From an uncultured Pelagimonas sp. (lineage in GTDB: Bacteria > Pseudomonadota > Alphaproteobacteria > Rhodobacterales > Rhodobacteraceae), in assembly GCA_947497905.1 (NCBI GenBank), contig CANMIH010000007.1:62001-126000 (forward strand): a stretch of DNA of 64,000 bases, given 5' to 3'. Below are positions 18,558-27,349 of the stretch, piece after piece. The first letter of the stretch is position 1. Each line of letters starts with the position of its first letter. The position numbers and the translations under genes were made by a program. A model generated the notes under the pieces. That model ran no database searches, was not told where the DNA came from, and saw nothing but the letters and a program-made list of their open reading frames with translations.

Positions 18558-19559
18558 ATGAAAGCACGCCCCACCATTCTGGATGTTGCCAAACACGCAG
18601 GTGTGTCGAAATCCACGGTCAGCCTTGTGTTGCAAGGGGCGTCTGTCAAAGAGAGCACCCGTCTTGCCGTAAAGCAGGCCATGGCCGACATCGGGTATGT
18701 TTATAATCGCTCGGCCGCAACATTGCGGTCTTCGTCGTCTGGATTGATGGGGCTGGTGATCAACGATCTGCGCAACCCCTTTTTCACCGAGTTTGCGGCT
18801 CAGTTCCAGATGGAGCTGGCACGGCAGGGCTATGCAACGGTGCTTGCAAATACTGACGAGGATCCAGAACTGCAGATGCGCATGATCTCGTCTCTCGCAG
18901 AACACGGCGTTTCGGGCTTTATCATCTCTCCCAGCTATGGCGGTGAACAGGAAACTCTTGCGGCCCTACATGCCTCTAACACGCCGACGCTCCAGGTGTT
19001 TCGATCCCTGTCTCCTGAGGATCCGAAACTGCCATTTATGGCCCCGGATTACCTTCTCGGCGGACGCCTTGCCGCGGAACATCTGCTGGAGATGGGATGC
19101 AAACGGATCGCGTTTCTGGGAGGCCTAGAAGGGCGAGCTGTGACCGAGGAACGGATGAGCGGTTATCTCTCGGTTCTGAATGAAAAAGAGATCACACCCG
19201 TTGTGTTGACAGGGCAGGCCACGCGATCTTTTGGCAAGGCGATGGCAGCGAAACTGCAGGACGATTATCCCGAGGTGGACGGTGTGATCTGTTTTAATGA
19301 TCTGGTCGCTTTGGGTGTCTTATCAGCCTGCCCTGAGCTTGGGATCAAGGCGGGGTCCGATCTTCGTGTGGTTGGCTTTGATGACATCGAGGACTGTCAG
19401 GATAGCTATCCGCCACTCACGTCGATCAGTTGCAACATACCTGATTTCGCCAAGGCTACAGCCTCCCAGATCCTGGGCTGGGTCAAAGAGGGCAAGACCC
19501 CGCATATCACAGAGAGAAGCCCGGTTCATCTGATCAAACGGGCCTCAAGCGGGGCTTAG
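18558..19559 (+). CDS. LacI-family transcriptional regulator of the cluster
   Basis: A 333-residue regulator with an N-terminal helix-turn-helix (TILDVAKHAGVSKSTVSLVL) and a periplasmic-binding-protein-like effector domain. It sits last in the first transcription unit. Exact TGGAACGTTCCA sites flank it, upstream of both the CoA-transferase gene and the dehydrogenase gene that follows. It is therefore the likely repressor, released by a sugar-like inducer. Confidence 0.9.
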   Translation: MKARPTILDVAKHAGVSKSTVSLVLQGASVKESTRLAVKQAMADIGYVYNRSAATLRSSSSGLMGLVINDLRNPFFTEFAAQFQMELARQGYATVLANTDEDPELQMRMISSLAEHGVSGFIISPSYGGEQETLAALHASNTPTLQVFRSLSPEDPKLPFMAPDYLLGGRLAAEHLLEMGCKRIAFLGGLEGRAVTEERMSGYLSVLNEKEITPVVLTGQATRSFGKAMAAKLQDDYPEVDGVICFNDLVALGVLSACPELGIKAGSDLRVVGFDDIEDCQDSYPPLTSISCNIPDFAKATASQILGWVKEGKTPHITERSPVHLIKRASSGA

Positions 19560-19568
19560 TCACAGATC

Positions 19569-19604
19569 AGCGGCCTCGCAAAGAATGAATATGGAAAGGC
19601 CGCT
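19569..19604 (+). terminator. Inverted repeat after the LacI gene
   Basis: AGCGGCCT (19569-19576) pairs with AGGCCGCT (19597-19604) across a 20-nt loop. No T-run follows. It could terminate the first unit or be part of the control region of the second. Confidence 0.35.
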
Positions 19605-19611
19605 CGAAAAT

Positions 19612-19623
19612 TGGAACGTTCCA
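19612..19623 (+). promoter_or_regulatory. LacI-family operator O3
   Basis: An exact TGGAACGTTCCA copy, 30 nt upstream of the Gfo/Idh ATG. It matches O1 and O2 and puts the second transcription unit under the same regulator. Confidence 0.8.
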
Positions 19624-19652
19624 TGGGGCTTAAATGAGAGGAGATGAAAGAC

Positions 19653-20816
19653 ATGACTGAAGTAAGGGTCGCTGTTTTGGGCGCGTCGGGTTGGATGGGC
19701 CGGGTTCATACCATGGCCTACCAGACATTCCCGCATTTCTTTGGCACCGGCGGGGGCACCGCGCGTGTGACGGCTCTTGTCGGTGGAAAGTCCGCATCGC
19801 CAGACGAGCTTGCACTGCGCGCTCCGGGTGCAAAAATTCTAGGGACATGGCAAGAGGCGGTGGCAGATCCCGAGGTTGATCTGATCGACATCTGTTTGCC
19901 GGATAATCTGCACTACGAGGTTGCAAAAGCCGCCTTGTTGGCGGGCAAACATGTGTTTTGCGAAAAGCCCCTCGCAGATACCGCTGAACAGGCACGGGAC
20001 TTGGCAGACATCGCCAAAGCCAAAGGTGTGATCACCCGAGTGGGACATGCATTCCCACGCAACCCGGTGCATGACCGCGCCAAAGAGATCATTGAGGCCG
20101 GAGAAATCGGTGAAATCAAACTGTTCAAAGGATGCCAGCATGTTGATATGTACGGAGATCCCTCAGCCCCATTTATGTGGCGCGCGAACGGTGATCTCGC
20201 GCCAACCGGGATCGTTGGCGATACCGGCAGTCATGTCTTCAGTTTCATGGAGGCTTTGGTAGGCAAAGTCAGTTCTCTGATTGCTGATACCTTTGTGATT
20301 ACCGACAAAAGACCGGTTGTTGACGGCGTTGAACTAGGCTCGGAAACCGTGCTCACCGGTGAGGAAAACTGGGCGGATGTCACGAACCCGGACGGCGCAC
20401 ATATTCTCTGTGCATTTGCCAATGGCGCGCGCGGTGTGGTTGATTTTAGCAGGGTCGCAACGGGTCGAAAATTCAGGCAAACCTATGAGATTTACGGCAC
20501 CAAAGGCAGTTTGGCTTATTCCTATGATGAGGTAAACCGCTTGCGGTTTTATTCCAACGATGACCCGGTTGGGCGACGTGGGTTCCGTGAAATCGATGTC
20601 GGTCCAGAACATGAAACCTATGGTGCGTTCTTGCCTCTGCCCAATTTTGCGTTGGGGTACAACGAAACCAAGATCATCGAAGCTGCAGAGGTTGTTCGCT
20701 CCATCGTTTCGAACAAACCTATGTGGCCAACCTTTGAGACAGGTCATCACATTTGCCAGATTGTCGATGCCTGTATGGAATCCTCACGATTGAAACGTTG
20801 GGTGGATATCTCGTGA
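19653..20816 (+). CDS. Gfo/Idh/MocA-family oxidoreductase
   Basis: A 387-residue NAD(P)-dependent dehydrogenase. AVLGASGWMG forms the Rossmann loop and the conserved E104-K105-P106 motif (FCEKPLA) carries the catalytic lysine. An ATG at 19644 is only one base after AGAGGAG, so the in-frame ATG at 19653, nine bases after it, is the better start. Family members oxidise sugar or cyclitol hydroxyls. It opens the second LacI-controlled unit. Confidence 0.87.
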   Translation: MTEVRVAVLGASGWMGRVHTMAYQTFPHFFGTGGGTARVTALVGGKSASPDELALRAPGAKILGTWQEAVADPEVDLIDICLPDNLHYEVAKAALLAGKHVFCEKPLADTAEQARDLADIAKAKGVITRVGHAFPRNPVHDRAKEIIEAGEIGEIKLFKGCQHVDMYGDPSAPFMWRANGDLAPTGIVGDTGSHVFSFMEALVGKVSSLIADTFVITDKRPVVDGVELGSETVLTGEENWADVTNPDGAHILCAFANGARGVVDFSRVATGRKFRQTYEIYGTKGSLAYSYDEVNRLRFYSNDDPVGRRGFREIDVGPEHETYGAFLPLPNFALGYNETKIIEAAEVVRSIVSNKPMWPTFETGHHICQIVDACMESSRLKRWVDIS

Positions 20817-20847
20817 TGCATTGCCTTAATCGAAAGGGGCCGCTCTC

Positions 20848-22932
20848 ATGAGCCTGTCCGTTCCACAACATATTCTCGATGCATTGACCGATGTACCGAT
20901 GCCGCGCCTCAAACGCGAACCAGATGCGTCTGAGCTTCGTGACGTGGCTGGTTTCGCAATCCCCGTCTTTCGCTTTGAGAGCCTTGTCATCGGCAGTGGC
21001 GCTGCGGGGTTGCGCGCGGCTGTTGAGATGAAGCGACGAGACGTGGATGTCGCGATCATCAGTCAAAGCGCTTGGGGGGGGACCTCTGCCTGTTCGGGAT
21101 CGGATAAGCAGACCCTGCATACCGCCAACACCAAAGATCAGGGCGATGATTTTCACGAAATGGCCGCTGCACTTAGGGCAGGGGGCGCCATGGATGAAGA
21201 CACGGCCTATATCGAAGCGGTTGGTTCGATCCGCGCTATGGCATCGCTGCAATATCTGGGGCTTCCATTACCGCAAGATAAGCTGGGCGGTACGCTGCGG
21301 TACCAAACCGACCATGATGAAGTTGGGCGCGCCACGTCCTGTGGTCCACGCACGTCGCGCCTCATGGTGAAAGTTCTGGCCGAAGAAGCACTGCGGCTTG
21401 ATGTTCCATTTTTTAACCAGACAACCGCTGTCAAGGTTTTGACCACCGGATCGGGTGATCAAAAGCATGTCACGGGAGTGCTGACGACCCGTCCTAAAGC
21501 CAGTACTGAGCAAAATCCCTATGGGCTGACGCTTTACGAATGTGAGAGCCTTGTCTTTGCGGCAGGTGGTCCCGGTGAAATGTACCGAGACAGCGTGTTC
21601 CCAAACGGATGCTTTGGCTCGTTAGGCCTTGCTCTGGAAACCGGGCTGGAGCTGGTGAACCTCACTGAAAGCCAGTTTGGTATCGGTACACCGCGTGAGG
21701 GGTTCCCCTGGAACCTGTCGGGCACTTATGTGCAGGTGATCCCCCATATCTATTCAGTGGATGCAGATGGGCAGGAGCATCATTTTCTTGCGGAGTATTA
21801 TCGCAGCACACAAGAGATGGCCTCGAATATTTTTCGCAAAGGGTATCAGTGGCCTTTTCATGCCAGCCGAATGCTCAATTTCAAATCCAGCCTTGTGGAT
21901 TTGGCAATCTATCGCGAGAGCCAGAAGGGGCGTCAGGTCTTCCTTGATTTCAACCGCAATCTTTTACCGGTTCCGGGAGATCAGGAATTTCATCTCGAGC
22001 GGCTTGACCCGGATGTCCGAGACTACCTATCGCGATCAGGCGCAGATCAAGACCGCCCAATTGAACGTTTGCGTCATCTGAACCCGCTCGCGATTGAGCT
22101 TTATAAACGCTACAAAGTGGACATCACCACTGATCCGCTTGAGTGCGCGGTGAACAATCAGCACATGAATGGCGGTATAGCCGTGGATAGCTGGGGACGG
22201 ACAAACATCTCTGGTATTTACGCGGTGGGAGAGGCCGCAGGCACCCATGGCGCCACGCGTCCCGGAGGCTCTGCGCTCAATGCGGGACAGGTCTTTGGGA
22301 CCCGGGTTGCAGAGCATATCGCCGCTTACGATCGAGCCTGGACACCTCTAAATTCAGAACAGAGTTTTCAAACCCAGGCCGCCGTCTCAGACCTAATAAC
22401 GCTTTTGAACGCCGACAGTCCTATCTCCATGAGCGACGTGCGTCGGTCGGTGCAGGACCGAATGAGCGACCACGCGGGGATCTTGTGTTACCCTGAAGAC
22501 GTGAAGCGAGCCCACCACGACGCGCGTGAGCTTTCTCTGGAAATCCGAAAAAAGGGAATTTCACTTGGGCGCAACGCTGAAGCTGGGCGTATTTTGCAAT
22601 GGCAACAGATGGCGCTCGCATCCGAGGCGGTTCTTGCGGCACTTGAGTATTATATAGATCACAATGGCGGGAGCCGCGGGGCACGTGCCATATGTGATCC
22701 AATTGGAACGTCGGTGCCTCAAGCAAGTAGCGGACCCTTAGCAGATGTTCGATTCCGGCCAGAGCGGGCGGAGGATATGCAGTCGCAAATTCTTGTCCGA
22801 TTGGTTGATGACGCGTTGGTTATCTCGACGCGCGCAAATCGTGGATTTGATGCCTCCTCTAAATCGGTTTTTGAACGCGATTGGCCAACGTGGCTGACGG
22901 GTGGGGTCTTTGATTTGCCCAGTGATCCCTGA
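20848..22932 (+). CDS. FAD-binding fumarate-reductase/succinate-dehydrogenase-like flavoprotein
   Basis: A 694-residue flavoprotein. The FAD motif is VIGSGAAGLRAA (Gly49, Gly51, Gly54). GGTSACSGSDKQTL follows, and NNQHMNGGIAVDSWGRTNISG with GSALNAGQ lies towards the C-terminus, as in the fumarate-reductase flavoprotein superfamily. There is no cytochrome or iron-sulphur partner gene, no signal peptide and no anchor. It is probably a soluble dehydrogenase or reductase introducing or removing a double bond in the pathway, a suggestion based on family chemistry. Confidence 0.82.
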   Translation: MSLSVPQHILDALTDVPMPRLKREPDASELRDVAGFAIPVFRFESLVIGSGAAGLRAAVEMKRRDVDVAIISQSAWGGTSACSGSDKQTLHTANTKDQGDDFHEMAAALRAGGAMDEDTAYIEAVGSIRAMASLQYLGLPLPQDKLGGTLRYQTDHDEVGRATSCGPRTSRLMVKVLAEEALRLDVPFFNQTTAVKVLTTGSGDQKHVTGVLTTRPKASTEQNPYGLTLYECESLVFAAGGPGEMYRDSVFPNGCFGSLGLALETGLELVNLTESQFGIGTPREGFPWNLSGTYVQVIPHIYSVDADGQEHHFLAEYYRSTQEMASNIFRKGYQWPFHASRMLNFKSSLVDLAIYRESQKGRQVFLDFNRNLLPVPGDQEFHLERLDPDVRDYLSRSGADQDRPIERLRHLNPLAIELYKRYKVDITTDPLECAVNNQHMNGGIAVDSWGRTNISGIYAVGEAAGTHGATRPGGSALNAGQVFGTRVAEHIAAYDRAWTPLNSEQSFQTQAAVSDLITLLNADSPISMSDVRRSVQDRMSDHAGILCYPEDVKRAHHDARELSLEIRKKGISLGRNAEAGRILQWQQMALASEAVLAALEYYIDHNGGSRGARAICDPIGTSVPQASSGPLADVRFRPERAEDMQSQILVRLVDDALVISTRANRGFDASSKSVFERDWPTWLTGGVFDLPSDP

Positions 22933-23004
22933 ACCAAGGTTTGACCCTGGGCTCCAAAGGGTTACGCGAAGTCCACAAGGATATCCCGGCCGTATACTTC
23001 AGAG

Positions 23005-23030
23005 GCTTGCAGGGATTTTACCCTGCAGGC
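23005..23030. terminator. Hairpin downstream of the flavoprotein gene
   Basis: A 10-bp stem with one G-U pair (23005-23014 with 23021-23030) and a 6-nt AT loop lies about 70 nt past the stop at 22932. It could end the plus-strand unit. It also lies just past the end of the minus-strand gene remnant at 23051-23239. Confidence 0.45.
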
Positions 23031-23050
23031 TATGTCGCATCCATTGAACA

Positions 23051-23239
23051 GACAGCCCCTCCTTGTTGCGCAGATGTGCGGATCGCATCCCAAAGCTTGG
23101 CCACGCGCAGCCCCTGAGAGATTGGCGAGGGGTTGGTCTGTTTTCCGGCCACGACGTCACAGAAAGTAAGCTTGTCGTTGGTATTACCGTTGCTGGTGTT
23201 ACCAATGTCCGACACACGTACTGGAATCATATCAATTCG
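23051..23239 (-). pseudogene. C-terminal remnant of a Gfo/Idh/MocA oxidoreductase
   Basis: The minus strand encodes a stretch containing GNTSNGNTNDKLTFCDVVAG, then NPSPISQGLRVAKLWDAIRTSA. This is the typical C-terminal end of inositol-dehydrogenase-like Gfo/Idh proteins, with a PSPxxxGLRV substrate-side helix. No Rossmann domain, EKP motif or plausible start exists upstream before the RTX protease gene. The piece looks like a decayed gene trimmed by deletion. Confidence 0.6.
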
Positions 23240-23287
23240 TCTAAGCGCTTTGCCCAGCACCAGTTAGTTGAGCGCATTCAAGCCTAA

Positions 23288-23313
23288 GGCAAGCGGCCGC
23301 TCTCCGCTTAGCC
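23288..23313 (-). terminator. Hairpin after the RTX metalloprotease gene
   Basis: GGCAAGCGG (23288-23296) pairs with CCGCTT-A-GCC (23304-23313) with one bulged base and a 7-nt loop. It starts about 38 nt beyond the protease stop, and no clear T-run follows on the minus strand. Confidence 0.35.
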
Positions 23314-23350
23314 AAAGACCATGTCCACCTCAGATCGAATGGGCAAACAT

Positions 23351-26300
23351 CTAGGTGATATCGACATACATGATGACGTCCTGAAAATCATCGTCGCTCG
23401 TGCCACCGCTGCGGAGTAGATCCTCAAACCCGATGCGCAGTGCACCGTTGCCGTCGTCAGAAACACCAGACAAAACATGCTGCATTCCATCGGAATTGAG
23501 CGTGATATCATGCGAGAAGAAGACTTCGACATCAGAGAGTACAACGCTCTGGCTTGTCAGATCAAAGCCACCCGATCCATCGGACACAAAGTCAAATTGG
23601 TCAGCCGCGAATTCTGCAACCCCAATTGTGTTTGCGCCGTTTTGTACAAGGAAGAACCCGAGAGTATTGGCAGGGTCACTGATGGTCACCGCCACGGGAC
23701 CTGGAGTGGTTTTCACGTTCGCGGCAAGGATTGTGGCATTGGCCAAACCGCCTGTTGGAGTGATTTCATAGAAACCAACAGTGTTGTCAAAACCGGCCAT
23801 GGCGTTGGCCTCAAAGCGCACCGTCATATTGTTGATATTGCTACCTTTGAGGAACTCGGCATTCACAATGCCATTGATCGCGCTGGCCTCGACCATTGTG
23901 CCCTCTGTCAAAGAAGCGAGGAATTGTTCAAAACTCAGCGTGGTATCGGTGCTGCCGCGAGAGGCCATAAAATCCCCACCCGCCAAAGAGCCACCAAGCG
24001 TCAGCGTGTGATCGGCGCTGCTGTCGCCATCGCCGTCAATCCCTAGGGTCCCTGCGCCAGAGTTGAAGATAAAGTCGTCGCCGGTGAGCAGGCTATTGGC
24101 AATCACCAGCAGGTCGCCAGCACCAAGGTCTGTAACGGTGTCGCCGCCAAGTTCGGAAAGCGCGCCACGGAACACATCTGCTCCTGCGCTACCGGTTAAC
24201 TCATCGATGCCAAGACCACCGATCAGGGTGTCGTTTCCGGCTTCTCCAAGCAATGTGTCATTGCCGGTGCCTCCGCGCAGTTCATCATTGCCTGCGCCGC
24301 CTTCCAGTCGATCGCTATCCGTACCGCCATCCAGGAGATCATCACCGCCTAGGCCACGGATAGTATCATCTCCACCCAAGCCCAATAGGCCGTCGACAAT
24401 GTCGCTTCCTTCAATCAGCTGCGCTGTTGCATCGCCGCTAAATGTCACATCTCCGGTGATTTCCAAGAGGGCGGAGCTCACTGCGTCAGCGATATCATCC
24501 CCGGATGAAGACAGTGGAACAACAGGCGCAGGACCATAAAACCGTTCGCTGAACCCATCATAAAAACCGGTGGCGCCTGAGGTTACCGCGAAGATTGGTG
24601 TCGCAGATTCCACACCGGCGGCATCCAGAAACGATCGGAACAAGGCGTCAGTGATCCCATCGTCAAATGCGGGATCCGTGTCGCCCATAGGGTCGGTGAT
24701 TTCATCGCGTAGGGTCGAACCGCCGATCACATCGATATCATTGTCATCGAGGAAAGTCGCCAGATCCGCAGGAGACACCCCGTAATCAGACGCCGAATGC
24801 GCACCCGCATCTGTCGCAATCAAAATGATCTTGCGGCTGTCATCGCGAAGCCCCAGACCAATGCCCTTGGCGGCGCGGTCAAGACCAAACCACTGAGCTT
24901 CAGGCCCGTCACCGCCACTTCGGGTTGAGAGTCCGGCAAGCGCGTTCTGGAACGCCGTGTCGTCGGCGGTCAGCGCCAGTTCCGGGCGATAGGGGTAGTC
25001 ACCGGGCGCACCAAACGGGGAAACAGGCAGGTCAATGAACGAGGCCACCGCAAATTGCGCGTTGGGATCACTGGCCCGGACAAGACTTGCAATGGCGGGT
25101 GCCGCAGTCTGGAAGTTGGGAAGATCGTCGGCATAGGAGCCTGAGAGATCAACAAGGAAAATGAAGTCGATCGGTGGACAGCCGGGATCGTCTTCGGTGA
25201 GATCAATCTCACCATCCGTGAATTTCGCGGTTTCGACCCCCGTCAGAATATCCGTGCCATCGGCCATAGACCCGTCGACATGGCGGATTGTGACCACGCC
25301 GGTGGCGGCATCTTTGTCGATTTCGTAATTTGTGCAGCTATCTGAGAACAAAGCCACATCTGTGCCCGCTCCGCCGGTCAGTGAATCATTGCCACCGCCG
25401 CCGCTTAGCGTGTCGTTGCCCGCGCCGGCTTCAAGCGTGTCATTGCCGTCTGAGCCCATAAGCACATCATTGCCCGCATTGCCGGTCAGCACATTGGCGG
25501 CTTCGTTGCCAATGAGAATGTCGTTGCCCGCTCCGGCAGTGGCATTTTCAATGACGACCCCATTGGCAATGGCATAACCGCCCAGATCGGGGCCAGCGGC
25601 GTCAAAGATCCGTGAAAAGAAACCACCGGCAAACCAGGCGGAATCCGCCAGATTGTTTTTCAGCTCGTTGCCCGGCAATGCCGCAAAGGCCGAAGTGGTT
25701 TTCAGCTGGTCAATCCAAGCCTGCGTGGTGGCATCAACCGTGGTGGTCAGCGGCGCATCATTGAGATTGAGCACAACATTGTTGGCCCCCGAATAGTTGA
25801 TTTCATCGGTGCCACCTGAATCCCATATGGCGTACCAGGCTTCCCCAATCGAAATGCCCGGTCCCGTCAGATCAAGCGCCGTTGTTCCCGCGTCGGTCAG
25901 GGTATAGGTGCTGGCCGTGGCGTTGAAGGCCTTGGTGCCATACATCGAATGCAAGGCAGCGATATCAAGCGCCATCGGTGTAACCGCATGTCCGCGGGTG
26001 CGGGGCGTGTCCTGATTCAAGCCACCGCTTTCATATGACATGATGGTATAGCGTTCGTTGTCCAACGGCACGTTGTCCGCAGGCGCGCTATTGGCTCCGG
26101 CCATTGCGCCAGAGCCGCCGCCAGTATCATGCGGGTGTCCTACACCTAAGCCATGTAGAAGCTCATGCATTACAGTGGTGCGCGAAAAGTGCCCTGCGCC
26201 CGTGGTCGGGGCCTGGGTCATAATCGCCAAGCCGTCATTGAGGAGCAAAAAGGATTCAAATTCGCCGGTCAGCGCCGCGAAAAACCCATCCGGATTGGTG

Positions 26301-26689
26301 CCGGGAAAGTTCATCGAGCCATAAATCGCGCCCGAGGCTCCGACATAGCCATTGGCCCCGATGATCTTGATGTCGGCGTTGTCAAAAGACGTTGCCGCCG
26401 TGAAGGAGATATTGGTGATATTCGAGACAGCGGCCGCAGATTGCGCAAAGGCCTGCCGCATGACGTTTTCACCGGCATCTGCAGCATCAATTGGGTCAAA
26501 TGTGGCGCGTGGCGTTGCGGGGGCCGTGTTGGTGAAGGTGCTGCCTTCGGTATCATCTGCGTTTAATTCGGCCAGATCCGCAGTTACGGCAAACCAGATG
26601 GAAAGACTGGTTTCGTTCCAGATCGTTGTGCCTTCGATGGTGTTGACGATGGCATTACCGGATTGAGTGTTAGATGTGGTGGTACCCAT
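23351..26689 (-). CDS. Serralysin-like M10 RTX metalloprotease with integrin-beta-like vWA domain and DUF4114
   Basis: A 1112-residue secreted protein. The zinc site HELLHGLGVGH has His175, Glu176, His179 and His185, and the Met-turn Met217-Ser-Tyr follows at the usual distance for M10 serralysins. A first RTX block is at about 390-450. A von Willebrand A domain (about 508-720) has MIDAS residues Asp514, Ser516 and Ser518 and segments such as SFIDLPVSPFGAPGDYPYR that resemble integrin beta A-domains. A second RTX block is at about 760-850. The last 135 residues match DUF4114. There is no signal peptide, so type I secretion is expected. This domain mix is longer than ordinary serralysins of about 480 residues. 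Confidence 0.88.
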   Translation of the reverse strand: MGTTTSNTQSGNAIVNTIEGTTIWNETSLSIWFAVTADLAELNADDTEGSTFTNTAPATPRATFDPIDAADAGENVMRQAFAQSAAAVSNITNISFTAATSFDNADIKIIGANGYVGASGAIYGSMNFPGTNPDGFFAALTGEFESFLLLNDGLAIMTQAPTTGAGHFSRTTVMHELLHGLGVGHPHDTGGGSGAMAGANSAPADNVPLDNERYTIMSYESGGLNQDTPRTRGHAVTPMALDIAALHSMYGTKAFNATASTYTLTDAGTTALDLTGPGISIGEAWYAIWDSGGTDEINYSGANNVVLNLNDAPLTTTVDATTQAWIDQLKTTSAFAALPGNELKNNLADSAWFAGGFFSRIFDAAGPDLGGYAIANGVVIENATAGAGNDILIGNEAANVLTGNAGNDVLMGSDGNDTLEAGAGNDTLSGGGGNDSLTGGAGTDVALFSDSCTNYEIDKDAATGVVTIRHVDGSMADGTDILTGVETAKFTDGEIDLTEDDPGCPPIDFIFLVDLSGSYADDLPNFQTAAPAIASLVRASDPNAQFAVASFIDLPVSPFGAPGDYPYRPELALTADDTAFQNALAGLSTRSGGDGPEAQWFGLDRAAKGIGLGLRDDSRKIILIATDAGAHSASDYGVSPADLATFLDDNDIDVIGGSTLRDEITDPMGDTDPAFDDGITDALFRSFLDAAGVESATPIFAVTSGATGFYDGFSERFYGPAPVVPLSSSGDDIADAVSSALLEITGDVTFSGDATAQLIEGSDIVDGLLGLGGDDTIRGLGGDDLLDGGTDSDRLEGGAGNDELRGGTGNDTLLGEAGNDTLIGGLGIDELTGSAGADVFRGALSELGGDTVTDLGAGDLLVIANSLLTGDDFIFNSGAGTLGIDGDGDSSADHTLTLGGSLAGGDFMASRGSTDTTLSFEQFLASLTEGTMVEASAINGIVNAEFLKGSNINNMTVRFEANAMAGFDNTVGFYEITPTGGLANATILAANVKTTPGPVAVTISDPANTLGFFLVQNGANTIGVAEFAADQFDFVSDGSGGFDLTSQSVVLSDVEVFFSHDITLNSDGMQHVLSGVSDDGNGALRIGFEDLLRSGGTSDDDFQDVIMYVDIT

Positions 26690-26737
26690 AATCTAAGCCC
26701 CTCTTACTGGGTTATGCAGTGCCTGTTCCCGCGTAGG

Positions 26738-27349
26738 TTACAATTGGTCCTTTTTGTCGTCTGTCAGTGCGCGCCGCAGTTTGTCTGTCAGCGCCTGCCG
26801 TATTGTTTCGCTTGCTCCGGAGTGCGCTGGATCAAGCTGGGCAAGACACAGTGCTCCCGCATTGGGCGCCGCCATTGGAATGGCCCAAGTCAGGTCATAA
26901 AGCACATCCTGTTGGACGTCGTTTGGAAGGAGGGCTGCGCCCTTTGGTGTGCTGGGATTGCCCGTTATCAAAATCGGATCCGTTGCGCCCGGTAAGGGGG
27001 ACAGAAGGCGATATGATACAGGTTGAGGCGATTGACACCTCTGACTGGGCGCGCAGGTATTTGGCAAATCCCCAATGCGCCATGGATTGGATGGGTCGCG
27101 AAAAAAATCGCTGACATCCAGCTCTTGCCCCTCAGCCAGACCTTGGGAAATCTTGGTTAGTCCGGGAGGGCGAAATTGCGTGTAAAACCGAAGATAGGCA
27201 TCCGAAATGTCCGTCTGAGTGCTCTGTGTGGATTTGCATTCGACCAACATGGAGAACGTGGTGCTTTCGATGTCGAGAGAAAGCATCTGCGCCGATAGAA
27301 TACAAATTTTCGCACAGGCAAAACTCATGGTGAACTCGCGAACAGCCAA
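26738..27349 (-). CDS. Hypothetical protein upstream of the RTX protease
   Basis: A 203-codon frame opening with TTG at 27349. An ATG at 27328 (MSFACAKICIL, 196 residues) is an alternative start, and neither has a strong ribosome site. I do not recognise a family. The protein is mixed in composition, has five cysteines, a DVSDFFRDPSNPW segment and a charged C-terminus. It lies 48 nt upstream of the protease on the same strand. Serralysins are sometimes paired with a small inhibitor, but nothing in this sequence resembles the known lipocalin-like inhibitor, so no function is claimed. Confidence 0.45.
   Translation of the reverse strand: MAVREFTMSFACAKICILSAQMLSLDIESTTFSMLVECKSTQSTQTDISDAYLRFYTQFRPPGLTKISQGLAEGQELDVSDFFRDPSNPWRIGDLPNTCAPSQRCQSPQPVSYRLLSPLPGATDPILITGNPSTPKGAALLPNDVQQDVLYDLTWAIPMAAPNAGALCLAQLDPAHSGASETIRQALTDKLRRALTDDKKDQL

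Noticed and set aside
26663-26995. 110-codon plus-strand frame
   Set aside because: It overlaps the protease start and the unknown gene in antisense and has no ribosome site or homology.
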